Source: an uncultured Clostridia bacterium (GTDB taxonomy: Bacteria > Bacillota > Clostridia > Christensenellales > Aristaeellaceae). Taken from it: a DNA stretch of 33,783 nucleotides. A program made the translations under genes and the position numbers. Location of the stretch: assembly GCA_946187775.1 (NCBI GenBank), contig CAMHSI010000015.1:1-33783 (forward strand), given 5' to 3'. The notes beneath the pieces were generated by a model. The model was given only the letters and a program-made list of their open reading frames with translations, ran no database searches and was not told the origin of the DNA. Shown here piece after piece: positions 1 to 8,211 of this stretch. Numbering within the stretch: position 1 is the stretch's first letter; every line of letters begins with the position of its first letter.

Positions 1-595
1 TGGTGCCGGGGGCATACTTGGCGATGACCACGCTGTTGGCACCGGAAGCCCGGCTGCGCAGGCCGACGGTACCGCCCTTGCTGACGACCCAGGCTGTGTA
101 GCTGACGGTCTTCTTCGCGGGGATCAGGGAGGTTCCGGGGGCGACCTTCTTCTTGCTCAGGGCAGGGCTCTCGATATAGCCGGTGCCGGAGGAGGTTTTG
201 ATGTAGCTGTAGCTGGCTCCGGAGGAGAGGACGGTGACCTTGTCCCCCTTGTTCAAGGTGTACAGGGTGGAGAAGGTGTACCCGGGGCCGCGGCGGACCT
301 TGATCTTATCCTTGGACACCCAGGCAGTGGAAGAGGAAGCGCGAACCAGCTTTGAGCGCTCCACATATCCGGTTTTGCCGTTGGTGAAGGTGACACTGGC
401 CCAGGTTTTATTCACCACGAGGTCAATTGTGGCCACCCAGTCGGTCCGATAGGAATCGATCCGCTTGGAATCGTAATCCGGATAAGTCATGAGGTTGGCC
501 TTTTTCTTCAGCCGGTAATACACCTCACCGGAAGCGACGGCGCAGGAAAGCACCAGCACCAGCACCAGCAGCAGGGCAACAAAACGTTTCTTCAC
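1..595 (-). CDS. Secreted SH3-domain (SH3b-type) protein, 3' end outside the window
   Basis: The reverse strand is open from a GTG at 595-593 to the left edge (198 codons), so the C-terminus is missing. The start is chosen because GGAGG lies 7 nt upstream and the next residues form a signal peptide: KKR followed by a Leu/Val-rich core, with a likely cleavage near VASGE. After it come a first SH3-like segment (NGKTGYVERSKL), a clear second repeat (KVRRGPGYTFSTLYTLNKGD, then GYIES), and the start of a third (GLRSRASGANS). Bacterial SH3 repeats of this kind usually bind cell-wall peptides or mediate contacts at the envelope; the ligand here is unknown. It is transcribed away from the his operon and shares its upstream region. 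A catalytic domain could follow beyond the window, so enzyme function cannot be excluded. Confidence 0.8.
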   Translation of the reverse strand, partial: MKKRFVALLLVLVLVLSCAVASGEVYYRLKKKANLMTYPDYDSKRIDSYRTDWVATIDLVVNKTWASVTFTNGKTGYVERSKLVRASSSTAWVSKDKIKVRRGPGYTFSTLYTLNKGDKVTVLSSGASYSYIKTSSGTGYIESPALSKKKVAPGTSLIPAKKTVSYTAWVVSKGGTVGLRSRASGANSVVIAKYAPGT

Positions 596-654
596 ACGAA
601 TCCCTCCAGTATCAATTGGGTTCAACGCTAACAGATCATCCAGCGGTAAACTTT

Positions 655-683
655 ATTATAAACGAGAAATCCCTTTTTGCAAA
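655..683 (-). promoter_or_regulatory. Putative promoter for the SH3-domain gene
   Basis: On the reverse strand TATAAT (plus coordinates 655-660) is preceded, 17 nt upstream, by TTTGCA (678-683), or by TTGCAA with 16 nt spacing. This lies about 60 nt ahead of the GTG start. The -10 is a perfect match; the -35 matches 4 of 6. Confidence 0.5.
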
Positions 684-737
684 GTCTTAAGAGGAAATTC
701 CACAAAAAAAACAGGAATGCCTCCATAATATATGCGT

Positions 738-763
738 TTTTTCCGGGGAGGAACCCGGAAAAA
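738..763. other. Hairpin in the divergent SH3/his intergenic region
   Basis: TTTTTCCGGG (738-747) and CCCGGAAAAA (754-763) form a perfect 10-bp inverted repeat with the 6-nt loop GAGGAA. It lacks a T-tract after the stem on either strand, so it is not a normal terminator. It lies upstream of both proposed his promoters. The 326 bases from 596 to 921 hold no convincing gene; they contain this hairpin and the promoters listed separately. Confidence 0.4.
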
Positions 764-805
764 GCGTCCCCGGGGGAGAAAAAACAGGCAGGATTCAAAA
801 AATCC

Positions 806-834
806 TTGACTTTAGCACGGTAGAGTGATAGCAT
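806..834 (+). promoter_or_regulatory. Putative his operon promoter P1
   Basis: TTGACT (806-811), a 17-nt spacer, then TAGCAT (829-834). The -35 matches 5 of 6 and the -10 matches 4 of 6 of the sigma-A consensus. It sits about 90 nt ahead of the proposed hisZ start. Confidence 0.45.
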
Positions 835-855
835 GACGAAGTATTCCGGAGCGAA

Positions 856-888
856 ACGATTTTTTTTCACGGCGAAATCGTGTATAAT
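856..888 (+). promoter_or_regulatory. Putative his promoter P2 with overlapping inverted repeat
   Basis: An extended -10, TGTATAAT (881-888), has only a T-run where a -35 would lie. Directly upstream, ACGATTT (856-862) and AAATCGT (875-881) form a 7-bp inverted repeat ending at the -10 box, a plausible repressor site. The sequence 850-861 (AGCGAAACGATT) equals the left part of the operator at 10098. No T-box specifier domain or AGGGTGG motif is visible in the leader. Confidence 0.4.
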
Positions 889-921
889 CAATCAAACCGG
901 ATGAGGAAAGGCGGACTGGAA

Positions 922-1869
922 ATGCAGATTGAAGACCGGGTTATGGACTCCCAGGAAAGGATCGGATTCCTGCTGCGGGGGCTTTACGCCGGCCGGGGAT
1001 ACAGCCGGTACCGGATGAGCAAATTTGAGGAATATGACCTGTACAGCCGGAACAAGGATTTTCTTTTTTCCGACGGGGTGATTACCTTTACGGATACCAA
1101 CGGGCGCCTGATGGCCCTGAAGCCGGACGTGACGTTGTCCATCGTCAAGAACACCCGGGACGTTCCGGGAACCCTGCAGAAGCTTTATTACCACGAAAAC
1201 GTGTACCGGGTGGCTTCCGCGGAGGACGGATTCCGGGAAATGACCCAGGTGGGCGTGGAGTGCATGGGCAGCGTGGACAGCGCCTGCGTTGCCGAGGTGC
1301 TGAAGCTGGCGGCGGAGAGCCTGCGGCTGTGCTCGGAGGAGTTTGTGCTGGAGATCAGCCACCTGGGGATCCTGGGCGCCTTTACGGACGCGGTTGCCGC
1401 GGACGAGGAGATGCGGAGGAAGCTTCTGCAGTGCGTGACGGAAAAGAACGCCCACGGGATTACCCTGCTGTGCAGGGAGGCGGGGCTGCCGGACAGCGCC
1501 GGGGAGCCCCTGCGGCAGCTGACTGCCCTGTACGGAACGCCCCGGAGCGTGATGCCCCGGATCCGGAAGCTGGCGGAGGAGAACGGCGCGGCGGAGTACG
1601 CGGAGGAGCTGGCCCGGGCGGCGGCGGCCTTCGCGGGGAGCGAGACGGAGGACAGGATCCGGATCGATTTTTCCGCGTCGGGAGACGTGAAGTATTACAA
1701 CGGCATCGCCTTCAAGGGATTTATCAGCGGCATTCCCGGAAGCGTGCTTTCCGGCGGGCAGTATGACCGGCTGATGCGCCGGATGGGAAGAAAGGACCTG
1801 GCCATCGGTTTCGCTGTGTTCCTGAACATGCTGGAGCGGCTGGCGGAGGGAGGACGGACGGATGATTAA
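922..1869 (+). CDS. hisZ: ATP phosphoribosyltransferase regulatory subunit HisZ
   Basis: HisZ is a class II aminoacyl-tRNA-synthetase-like protein (HisRS paralogue) without synthetase function. It assembles with short-form HisG to make and feedback-control the first enzyme of histidine synthesis. The 315-residue product shows the HisRS-like core: SKFEEYDLY and the phosphate/substrate-binding stretch LKPDVTLSIVKN near residue 75, then YHENVYR. The C-terminal part has the HisZ-type YYNGIAFKGF and SGGQYD. A GTG at 880 in the same frame is less likely because it overlaps a TATAAT -10 box; the ATG at 922 has an AGGAAAGGCGG ribosome site with about 7 nt spacing. It is the first gene of the operon and overlaps hisG by 8 nt. 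The next gene being short-form HisG confirms the assignment. Confidence 0.9.
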   Translation: MQIEDRVMDSQERIGFLLRGLYAGRGYSRYRMSKFEEYDLYSRNKDFLFSDGVITFTDTNGRLMALKPDVTLSIVKNTRDVPGTLQKLYYHENVYRVASAEDGFREMTQVGVECMGSVDSACVAEVLKLAAESLRLCSEEFVLEISHLGILGAFTDAVAADEEMRRKLLQCVTEKNAHGITLLCREAGLPDSAGEPLRQLTALYGTPRSVMPRIRKLAEENGAAEYAEELARAAAAFAGSETEDRIRIDFSASGDVKYYNGIAFKGFISGIPGSVLSGGQYDRLMRRMGRKDLAIGFAVFLNMLERLAEGGRTDD

Positions 1870-2488
1870 CATCGCTTTGCCCAAGGGCCGCCTTGGGGAA
1901 AAGGTTTACGCCATGTTTGAAAAGGCGGGGTTTCCGTGCCCGGCGCTGCTGGAAAACAGCCGGAAGCTGATTTTTGACAACGCGGAGGCGGGGGTGCGGT
2001 ATTTCTGGGTGAAGCCCTCGGATGTGGCGATTTACGTGGAACGCGGCGCGGCGGACGTGGGGGTGTGCGGAAAGGACATCCTGCTGGAATACCGGCCGGA
2101 GGTGTATGAGCTGCTGGACCTGAACGTCGGGAAATGCCGGATGGCCGTGGCGGCGCCGGAGGGATTCCGGGACAACCCGAACCGGACGCTGCGGGTGGCC
2201 ACCAAATTCAGCCGGATCGCCCGGGACTATTACGCTTCCCGGGGACGGGACATCGACATTATCCACCTGAACGGCTCCATAGAGATTGCCCCGATCCTGG
2301 GGCTTTCCGATGTGATTGTGGACATTGTGGAAACGGGGACCACGCTGCGGGAGAACCACCTGGAGGTGATCGAGACCATCGTGCCGATTTCCGCGAGGCT
2401 GATTGCGAACAAATCGGGATTCAAGTTCAAGACAGAGCAGATTGAACGGCTGGTGAAGGAAATGGGAAAGGAAGTGGAACAGCCATGA
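1862..2488 (+). CDS. hisG: ATP phosphoribosyltransferase, short-form catalytic subunit HisG
   Basis: HisG joins ATP and PRPP to give phosphoribosyl-ATP, the committed step of histidine synthesis in the cytoplasm. The product has 208 residues, the short form lacking the C-terminal regulatory domain, and so should need HisZ. It begins with the family pattern INIALPKGRLGEK, and the PRPP-binding region is DVIVDIVETGTTLREN (about residues 141-156). The start ATG lies inside the end of hisZ (8-nt overlap), and its stop overlaps the hisD start as ATGA, so the three proteins are probably translationally coupled. The call is secure from family motifs and context. Confidence 0.95.
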   Translation: MINIALPKGRLGEKVYAMFEKAGFPCPALLENSRKLIFDNAEAGVRYFWVKPSDVAIYVERGAADVGVCGKDILLEYRPEVYELLDLNVGKCRMAVAAPEGFRDNPNRTLRVATKFSRIARDYYASRGRDIDIIHLNGSIEIAPILGLSDVIVDIVETGTTLRENHLEVIETIVPISARLIANKSGFKFKTEQIERLVKEMGKEVEQP

Positions 2489-3756
2489 TCCGGATTCTGA
2501 AATACGGCGAGGTTCCGAACAGCGAGATTTTTGACCGGTCCATGCCCACGGTGAACGCGGCGGAGACGGTGGCGGAAATCCTGCGGAACGTGAAGGAGCG
2601 GGGAGACGAAGCCCTGCGGGAATATACGGAAAAGTTCGATCACGCCCGGCCGGAGAGCCTGACGGTGACAAAGGAGGAGATGCAGGAGGCGCTGGAGAGC
2701 GTTGAGCCCGATTTCCTGCGGATCCTGGAGAAAGCGGCGGCCAATATCCGGAAATTCCACAGCCGGCAAGTGCGCAATTCCTTCATCCTGAACGATGAGG
2801 ACGGTATTCTCATGGGGCAGAAGGTGATTCCAGTGGACCGGGCGGGACTGTACGTTCCCGGCGGTACGGCGGCCTATCCTTCCACGGTGCTGATGGACGT
2901 GATTCCGGCAAAGATTGCCGGGGTGAAGGAAGTGATCATCACCACCCCTCCGGGACCGGACGGGAAGATCAATCCCGTGATCCTGGCGGCGGCCTCCGTG
3001 GCTGGGGCGGACCGGATTGTGAAGGCGGGAGGCGCCCAGGCCATCGCGGCACTGGCCTACGGAACGGAATCCGTGCCGAAGGCGGACAAGATCGTGGGCC
3101 CGGGGAACGCCTTCGTTGCGGAAGCCAAGCGGCAGGTTTACGGTACGGTTTCCATCGACATGATTGCCGGTCCCAGCGAGATCCTGGTGGTGGCGGACGG
3201 GAAATCCAACCCGGCCTTCGTGGCGGCGGATATGCTGAGCCAGGCGGAGCATGACAGGGCAGCCAGCGCGGTGCTGGTGACGGACTCCCAGGAGCTGGCG
3301 GAGCAGACGGCGGCGGAGATTGAGAAGCAGCTTCCGGCCCTGGCACGGTGCGACATCGCCCGGGAGTCCATTGAACGGAACGGGAAGATCATCGTGGCGG
3401 AGAACCTGCGGGCGGCCATTGAGATTGCCAACGAAATCGCCCCGGAGCACCTGGAGCTGTGCGTGGACCAGCCCTTCGACTACCTGGACAGCATCCGCCA
3501 CGCGGGATCCGTGTTCCTTGGAAGGAACTGCCCGGAGGCGCTGGGAGATTACCTGGCGGGGCCGAACCACACCCTTCCGACCCAGGGAACGGCCAGGTTC
3601 TCCAGCCCCCTGAGCGTGGATGACTTTGTGAAGAAAACGCAGTATACTTACTATACGAAGGAAGCGTTTGCACGGGTGGCGGGGGACATCGCCGCATTCG
3701 CGGAAAAGGAAGGACTGACGGGACACGCCCGCAGCGCCCTGATCCGGACGGAATGA
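2485..3756 (+). CDS. hisD: Histidinol dehydrogenase HisD
   Basis: HisD carries out the last two oxidations, L-histidinol to histidinal to histidine, with NAD and a zinc ion. At 423 residues it has the usual length. Visible family blocks are VPGGTAAYPSTVLM, KAGGAQAIAALAYGT, the signature stretch MIAGPSEILVVAD, AEHDRAASAVLVT, and the C-terminal AGPNHTLPT. The ATG overlaps the hisG stop by 4 nt. It ends 47 nt before hisC, the largest gap inside the his operon; that gap contains a short direct repeat of GACCCCGG-like sequence and the ribosome site of hisC. No key motif looks damaged. Confidence 0.96.
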   Translation: MIRILKYGEVPNSEIFDRSMPTVNAAETVAEILRNVKERGDEALREYTEKFDHARPESLTVTKEEMQEALESVEPDFLRILEKAAANIRKFHSRQVRNSFILNDEDGILMGQKVIPVDRAGLYVPGGTAAYPSTVLMDVIPAKIAGVKEVIITTPPGPDGKINPVILAAASVAGADRIVKAGGAQAIAALAYGTESVPKADKIVGPGNAFVAEAKRQVYGTVSIDMIAGPSEILVVADGKSNPAFVAADMLSQAEHDRAASAVLVTDSQELAEQTAAEIEKQLPALARCDIARESIERNGKIIVAENLRAAIEIANEIAPEHLELCVDQPFDYLDSIRHAGSVFLGRNCPEALGDYLAGPNHTLPTQGTARFSSPLSVDDFVKKTQYTYYTKEAFARVAGDIAAFAEKEGLTGHARSALIRTE

Positions 3757-3803
3757 GAGGACCCCGGTGACCCCGGAAAGCAGCAGGAAAGGCGGAAAGA
3801 GGA

Positions 3804-4877
3804 ATGAGCCGGTTTTTTTCCGAAAAGTACGCGGAGCTGGAGCCGTATGTTCCGGGAGAACAGCCGAAGGACCAGCAGTACATCAAGCTGAATACCAACG
3901 AAAACGCGTTTCCGCCGCATCCGTCAGTGGCGAAGGCAGCGGCGGAGGCAGCGGCCTCCCTGCACCTGTATCCGGATCCGGAATGCGGGGAGCTGCGGAA
4001 AAAGCTGGCGGAAACCCTCGGGCTGAAGGCGGAGGAGCTGATGCTGACCAACGGATCGGACGACATGCTGAACTTCGCTTTCATGGCCTTCTGCGACGAG
4101 CATATCCAGGCGGTGTTTCCGGACATTACCTATGGCTTTTACCAGGTGTTCGCGAAGCTGAACCAGGTGCCGTACCGGGAGATTCCCCTGAAGGAGGACC
4201 TGACGGTGGACCCGGCGGAATACCGGAACGCCGCGGGAACCATCTTCCTGGCCAACCCCAACGCGCCCACGGGGATTGCCCTGAGCCGGGAGCAGATTGA
4301 GGAGATCCTGCAGACCAACCCCTACAACGTGGTGGTTGTGGACGAGGCGTATGTGGACTTCGGGGCGGATAGCTGCCTGAAGCTGGTCCGGAAATACGAC
4401 AACCTGCTGGTGGTGCGGACCTTCTCCAAATCCCGCTCCCTGGCGGGGGGACGGCTGGGCTTCGGGGCGGCGAACCCGGAGATCATCCGGGACCTGGAAA
4501 CCCTCCGGTATTCCACGAACCCCTACAATATCGACAGGATGACCATGGCGGCGGGAATCGCCTGCCTGGAGCATGACGACTACAACCGGAAGAACTGCGA
4601 AACCATTATGAAAACCAGGGAGGCGGCACGGAGGTCGCTGGAGAAGCTGGGATTTGAGATCACGGATTCCAGGACGAACTTCCTCTTTGCCCGGCATCCG
4701 GGAATCGGCGGAGAGAAGCTGTACCGGAAGCTGAAGGAGAAGGGAATCCTGGTGCGGCATTTCGGCGCGGAGCGGATCCGGGAGTACAACCGGATCACCA
4801 TCGGGACAGAGGAACAGATGGAGGCGCTGGCCGAAACCATCGGCACAATACTCAGGGACGGAGGAATCCAGGCATGA
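3804..4877 (+). CDS. hisC: Histidinol-phosphate aminotransferase HisC
   Basis: A PLP-dependent class I/II aminotransferase converting imidazole-acetol phosphate and glutamate to histidinol phosphate. The 357-residue product shows LNTNENAFPPHPSV near the N-terminus, the cofactor-site NPNAPTG, VVDEAYVDFG, and the Schiff-base lysine in TFSKSRSLAGGRLG (K209). The conserved Arg for substrate carboxylate is probably in the C-terminal VRHFGAERIREYNRITIGT. The ATG at 3804 has GGCGGAAAGAGGA ahead of it. Its stop overlaps the hisB start (ATGA). Related aminotransferases could act on aromatic amino acids, but position in a full his operon makes HisC the natural call. Confidence 0.95.
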   Translation: MSRFFSEKYAELEPYVPGEQPKDQQYIKLNTNENAFPPHPSVAKAAAEAAASLHLYPDPECGELRKKLAETLGLKAEELMLTNGSDDMLNFAFMAFCDEHIQAVFPDITYGFYQVFAKLNQVPYREIPLKEDLTVDPAEYRNAAGTIFLANPNAPTGIALSREQIEEILQTNPYNVVVVDEAYVDFGADSCLKLVRKYDNLLVVRTFSKSRSLAGGRLGFGAANPEIIRDLETLRYSTNPYNIDRMTMAAGIACLEHDDYNRKNCETIMKTREAARRSLEKLGFEITDSRTNFLFARHPGIGGEKLYRKLKEKGILVRHFGAERIREYNRITIGTEEQMEALAETIGTILRDGGIQA

Positions 4878-5461
4878 GACAGGCGGAAATCAGCCGGAAA
4901 ACCGGGGAAACGGACATCCGGATCAGACTGGAGCTGGACGGCACGGGGACGGGAAAAATCGATACGGGAGTCGGGTTCCTGGACCATATGCTGGAGCTGT
5001 TTACGCGGCACGGCCGGTTCAACCTGGAGGTGACCTGCAAGGGGGATACCCGGGTGGACGACCACCATTCCACGGAGGACATCGGCATCGCCCTGGGACA
5101 GGCCTTTGACAAGGCACTGGGAGACCGGAAGGGCATCGCGCGCTACGGACAGATGATCCTGCCCATGGATGAAAGCCTGATCCTGAGCGCGGTGGATCTT
5201 TCCGGACGGGGACTGCTGGCATACGACCTGCAGATCCTGACGGAAAAGGTGGGGACCTTCGACACGGAGCTGACGGAGGAATTTTTCCGGGCCTTTGCCC
5301 ACAACGCCCGGTGCACGCTGCACCTGAAGCAGCTGGCGGGAAAGAACAGCCATCACATTATCGAAGGCGCCTTCAAGAGTACCGCCAGGAGCCTGCGGGC
5401 GGCGGTGCGGATCGATCCGGAATGCTCCGGGGAGATCCCCTCCACGAAAGGAGTCCTGTGA
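4874..5461 (+). CDS. hisB: Imidazoleglycerol-phosphate dehydratase HisB
   Basis: HisB removes water from imidazoleglycerol phosphate to form imidazole-acetol phosphate, using two manganese ions. At 195 residues this is the monofunctional form, without the N-terminal HAD phosphatase domain of enterobacterial HisB; the phosphatase step is supplied separately by the PHP gene at the end of the operon. Metal motifs are visible: FLDHMLELFTRHG, DDHHSTEDIGIALG, and NSHHIIEGAFKSTARSLR near the C-terminus. The start overlaps the hisC stop by 4 nt, and the stop shares one base with the hisH start (TGATG). Confidence 0.96.
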   Translation: MRQAEISRKTGETDIRIRLELDGTGTGKIDTGVGFLDHMLELFTRHGRFNLEVTCKGDTRVDDHHSTEDIGIALGQAFDKALGDRKGIARYGQMILPMDESLILSAVDLSGRGLLAYDLQILTEKVGTFDTELTEEFFRAFAHNARCTLHLKQLAGKNSHHIIEGAFKSTARSLRAAVRIDPECSGEIPSTKGVL

Positions 5462-6081
5462 TGACAGCGATCATCGATTACGGCGTGGGGAACCTGTTTT
5501 CCCTGTGCTGCTCCTTCGGCGCTGTGGGAGAGGAAGCGGAGATTACCTCGGACCCGGAAACCATCCGGCGGGCGGACCGGCTGATCCTGCCGGGAGTCGG
5601 CGCATTTGAGGACGCGGCGAGGAAGCTGCGGGAGAGCGGGATGGACCGGCTGGTGAAGGAGGAGGTTTCCCGGGGAAAGCCCCTGATGGGGATCTGCCTG
5701 GGAATGCAGCTGCTTTTTGAAAAGAGCTATGAATATGGAGAGCACCCGGGACTGGGGCTGCTGAAGGGGGAGATCCGGCCCATTGCGGAGCGGATCCCGG
5801 AAGGCCTGAAGATTCCCCAGATGGGATGGAACGCGCTGAGGATCACCGGCAGCTCCCCGATCCTGAAATACACAAAGGACGGGGACTACGTGTACTTTGT
5901 TCACTCCTACAGCGCGGTGAACTGCGGGGATTCCCTGCTGGCGGTGACGGAATACGGGACGGACCTGACCGCCTGTGTGGGCAAAGGAAACGTATACGGA
6001 TGCCAGTTCCATCCGGAAAAAAGCGGGGAGACAGGACTGAAAATCCTCAGGGCGTTCTGCGAAACGGAGGCACAGGCATGA
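5461..6081 (+). CDS. hisH: Imidazole glycerol phosphate synthase glutaminase subunit HisH
   Basis: HisH is the class I glutamine amidotransferase that releases ammonia to HisF. It has 206 residues. The catalytic triad is visible: Cys79 in MGICLGMQLLFE, and His184 and Glu186 in QFHPEKSG. The oxyanion region LPGVGAFEDA is near residue 45. The ATG at 5461 overlaps the hisB stop by one base; longer in-frame starts would run far into hisB and are unlikely. The stop overlaps the hisA start as ATGA. It should form a 1:1 complex with HisF encoded two genes downstream. Confidence 0.96.
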   Translation: MTAIIDYGVGNLFSLCCSFGAVGEEAEITSDPETIRRADRLILPGVGAFEDAARKLRESGMDRLVKEEVSRGKPLMGICLGMQLLFEKSYEYGEHPGLGLLKGEIRPIAERIPEGLKIPQMGWNALRITGSSPILKYTKDGDYVYFVHSYSAVNCGDSLLAVTEYGTDLTACVGKGNVYGCQFHPEKSGETGLKILRAFCETEAQA

Positions 6082-6791
6082 TACTTTTTCCGGCCATTGA
6101 CCTGTATGAAGGAAAAGCCGTGCGGCTGTACAAGGGCGATTACGCGAAGATGACGGTATACAGCGATCACCCGGAGGAGATCGCGGCGGACTTCGCCGCC
6201 TGCGGAGCCACCCATATCCACCTGGTGGACCTGGAGGGGGCCCGGAGCGGAGAGACCCCCAACCTGGAGACGGTGCTGCGGATTCGGGAAAGCACGGGGC
6301 TGTTCTGCGAGATCGGCGGAGGCATAAGGAGCATGGAGACCGTGGAGCGGTACCTGGACGCGGGGCTGGACCGGGTGATCCTGGGAACGGCGGCGGTGCA
6401 GGACCCGGACTTCCTGCTGCAGTGCGCGGACCGCTTCGGGGACCGGATCGCTGCGGGAGCGGACGCCCGGGACGGGATCGTCTCCGTGAAGGGATGGACG
6501 GAGCAGTCCGGGGTGACGCTGGAGGAATTCTGCGGGCAGCTGGAGCGGATCGGGATCCGGACGGTGATCTGCACCGACATTTCACGGGACGGCGCCATGC
6601 AGGGGACGAACCGGGAGATGTACCGGAGGCTTTCGGAGCAGTTTTCCCTGCAGATTACGGCTTCCGGCGGGGTTTCCAGCCTGGAGGACGTGAAGAGCCT
6701 GCGGGAGATGAACCTTTACGGCGCCATTATCGGCAAAGCCTATTACACGGGAGAAATCGACCTGAAGAAAGCGATTGAGGTGGCCCGGTGA
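6078..6791 (+). CDS. hisA: Phosphoribosylformimino-AICAR-phosphate isomerase HisA
   Basis: HisA is a (beta/alpha)8 barrel that opens the ribose ring of ProFAR to PRFAR by an Amadori rearrangement. The 237-residue product has the paired catalytic aspartates of the family: Asp8 in MILFPAIDLYEG and the one in AGADARDGIVSVKGW (about residue 128). Phosphate-binding glycines occur in EIGGGIRSM and ITASGGVSS. The ATG at 6078 overlaps the hisH stop. Its TGA (6789-6791) overlaps the GTG start of hisF. HisA and HisF are homologous half-barrel duplications; the N-terminal PAIDL rather than PCLDV separates this one from HisF. Confidence 0.95.
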   Translation: MILFPAIDLYEGKAVRLYKGDYAKMTVYSDHPEEIAADFAACGATHIHLVDLEGARSGETPNLETVLRIRESTGLFCEIGGGIRSMETVERYLDAGLDRVILGTAAVQDPDFLLQCADRFGDRIAAGADARDGIVSVKGWTEQSGVTLEEFCGQLERIGIRTVICTDISRDGAMQGTNREMYRRLSEQFSLQITASGGVSSLEDVKSLREMNLYGAIIGKAYYTGEIDLKKAIEVAR

Positions 6792-7546
6792 TTACGAAGC
6801 GGATTATTCCCTGCCTGGACGTGAAGGACGGGCGGGTTGTGAAGGGCGTGAACTTCCAGAAGCTGGGGGACGTGGCTTCCCCGGTGGAGCTGGCCCGGTA
6901 TTACAGCGAATGCGGCGCGGACGAGCTGGTGTTTTACGACATTACGGCATCGGCGGAGGGACGTACGCTGTTTACGGAGATCCTGACGGAGACGGCCCGG
7001 ACGGTTTTTATTCCCCTGACGGTGGGGGGCGGCATCAACACCACGGAGGACTTTGACCGGGTGCTGAAATGCGGGGCGGACAAGGTGTCCGTGAACTCCG
7101 GGGCAATCCGGGATCCCTCCCTGGTTGGGAAGGCGGCCCGGCTGTACGGGGACCAGTGCGTTGTGCTGAGCGTGGACGTGAAACGGGTGAACGGCGCGTT
7201 CCGGATTTTCGCCAAGGGCGGAAGGGAAAACACCGGGATGGAAGCCATCGAATGGATCCGCCGGTGCGTCGGGGAAGGCGCCGGGGAGGTTGTTGTGAAC
7301 TCCATGGACACGGACGGCGTGAAGCAGGGGTTTGACCTGGAGCTGCTGGAAAAGGTGTGCGGCGCCGTGCAGGTGCCGGTGATCGCTTCGGGCGGAGCCG
7401 GGAAGATTGAGGACTTCATTACGCTGTTCAAAACCCTGCCGGGAGTGGACGCGGGGCTGGCAGCCTCCATTTTCCACTTCGGGGAGGTGCGGATCGCGGA
7501 CCTGAAGGCGGAGATGAGCAGAAACGGGATCCCGGCGAGGATCTGA
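6788..7546 (+). CDS. hisF: Imidazole glycerol phosphate synthase cyclase subunit HisF
   Basis: HisF uses ammonia from HisH to convert PRFAR to imidazoleglycerol phosphate and AICAR, the link to purine synthesis. It has 252 residues and starts with GTG (6788-6790), overlapping the hisA stop. The two catalytic aspartates are Asp11 in [14 protein letters not shown] and Asp130 in [10 protein letters not shown]. Phosphate-binding loops appear as TVGGGINT and VIASGGAGK. The next gene follows after 17 nt containing a GAAAGGAAGAAAG ribosome site. Confidence 0.96.
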   Translation: MITKRIIPCLDVKDGRVVKGVNFQKLGDVASPVELARYYSECGADELVFYDITASAEGRTLFTEILTETARTVFIPLTVGGGINTTEDFDRVLKCGADKVSVNSGAIRDPSLVGKAARLYGDQCVVLSVDVKRVNGAFRIFAKGGRENTGMEAIEWIRRCVGEGAGEVVVNSMDTDGVKQGFDLELLEKVCGAVQVPVIASGGAGKIEDFITLFKTLPGVDAGLAASIFHFGEVRIADLKAEMSRNGIPARI

Positions 7547-7563
7547 GAAAGGAAGAAAGAGAT

Positions 7564-8211
7564 ATGCTGAATCCGGATGAACTGAAATTCGACGCCCAGG
7601 GGCTGATTCCCGCCATCGTGGTGGACGCGGAGAGCGGAAAGGTGCTGACGCTGGCCTACATGAACCGGGAGAGCCTTAAGATTTCCATGGAAAAGGGGCT
7701 GACCTGCTTCTGGAGCCGGAGCCGCAGGGAGCTGTGGCTGAAGGGAGAGACCAGCGGGAATTACCAGCACATTGTTTCCATTACGGCGGACTGCGACAGG
7801 GACGCCCTGATTGTGAAGGTGGAGAAGGACGGACCGGCCTGCCACCTGGGGACGGACAGCTGCTTCAACGACACGGTGTGGGAAAGCGACGAGCGGCATG
7901 AGTTCTCCCTGGAGGGGCTGATGAAGCTGATTGAGGGCCGGAAGACGGAAAAGAAGGAAGGCTCCTACACCACCTACCTGTTTGAAAAGGGACTGGACAA
8001 GATCCTGAAGAAGGTGGGCGAGGAATCCACGGAGGTGATCATCGCCGCCAAGGATAAGGACCGGAAGGAAACGATCTACGAGATCGCGGACCTGACCTAC
8101 CACGTGATGGTGCTGATGATTGAGGCGGGGATCTCCCTGCAGGACATTCACCGGGAGCTGGCTTCCAGGCATGTGATCGACCACAAAGTGAAGCAGGAGA
8201 AAATGACCTGA
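7564..8211 (+). CDS. hisI: Bifunctional phosphoribosyl-AMP cyclohydrolase / phosphoribosyl-ATP pyrophosphatase HisIE
   Basis: This fusion performs steps 2 and 3 of histidine synthesis. The N-terminal HisI domain (about residues 1-115) shows [20 protein letters not shown] and the zinc/magnesium region [12 protein letters not shown], then [12 protein letters not shown]. The C-terminal HisE domain (about 120-205) shows [20 protein letters not shown], the acidic magnesium motif EESTE, and [15 protein letters not shown]. Total length 215 residues is normal for the fusion. The final TGA shares one base with the start of the PHP phosphatase. All ten steps are now represented in one operon together with the next gene. 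Confidence 0.95.
   Translation: MLNPDELKFDAQGLIPAIVVDAESGKVLTLAYMNRESLKISMEKGLTCFWSRSRRELWLKGETSGNYQHIVSITADCDRDALIVKVEKDGPACHLGTDSCFNDTVWESDERHEFSLEGLMKLIEGRKTEKKEGSYTTYLFEKGLDKILKKVGEESTEVIIAAKDKDRKETIYEIADLTYHVMVLMIEAGISLQDIHRELASRHVIDHKVKQEKMT

Noticed and set aside
628-891. An 87-codon reverse-strand frame in the SH3/his intergenic region
   Set aside because: It has no recognisable motif and covers the proposed promoters of both neighbours, and its sequence follows AT-rich regulatory DNA.
596-921. T-box or histidine attenuator leader peptide
   Set aside because: No run of His codons, no T-box core motif and no terminator/antiterminator pair with a T-run could be seen.
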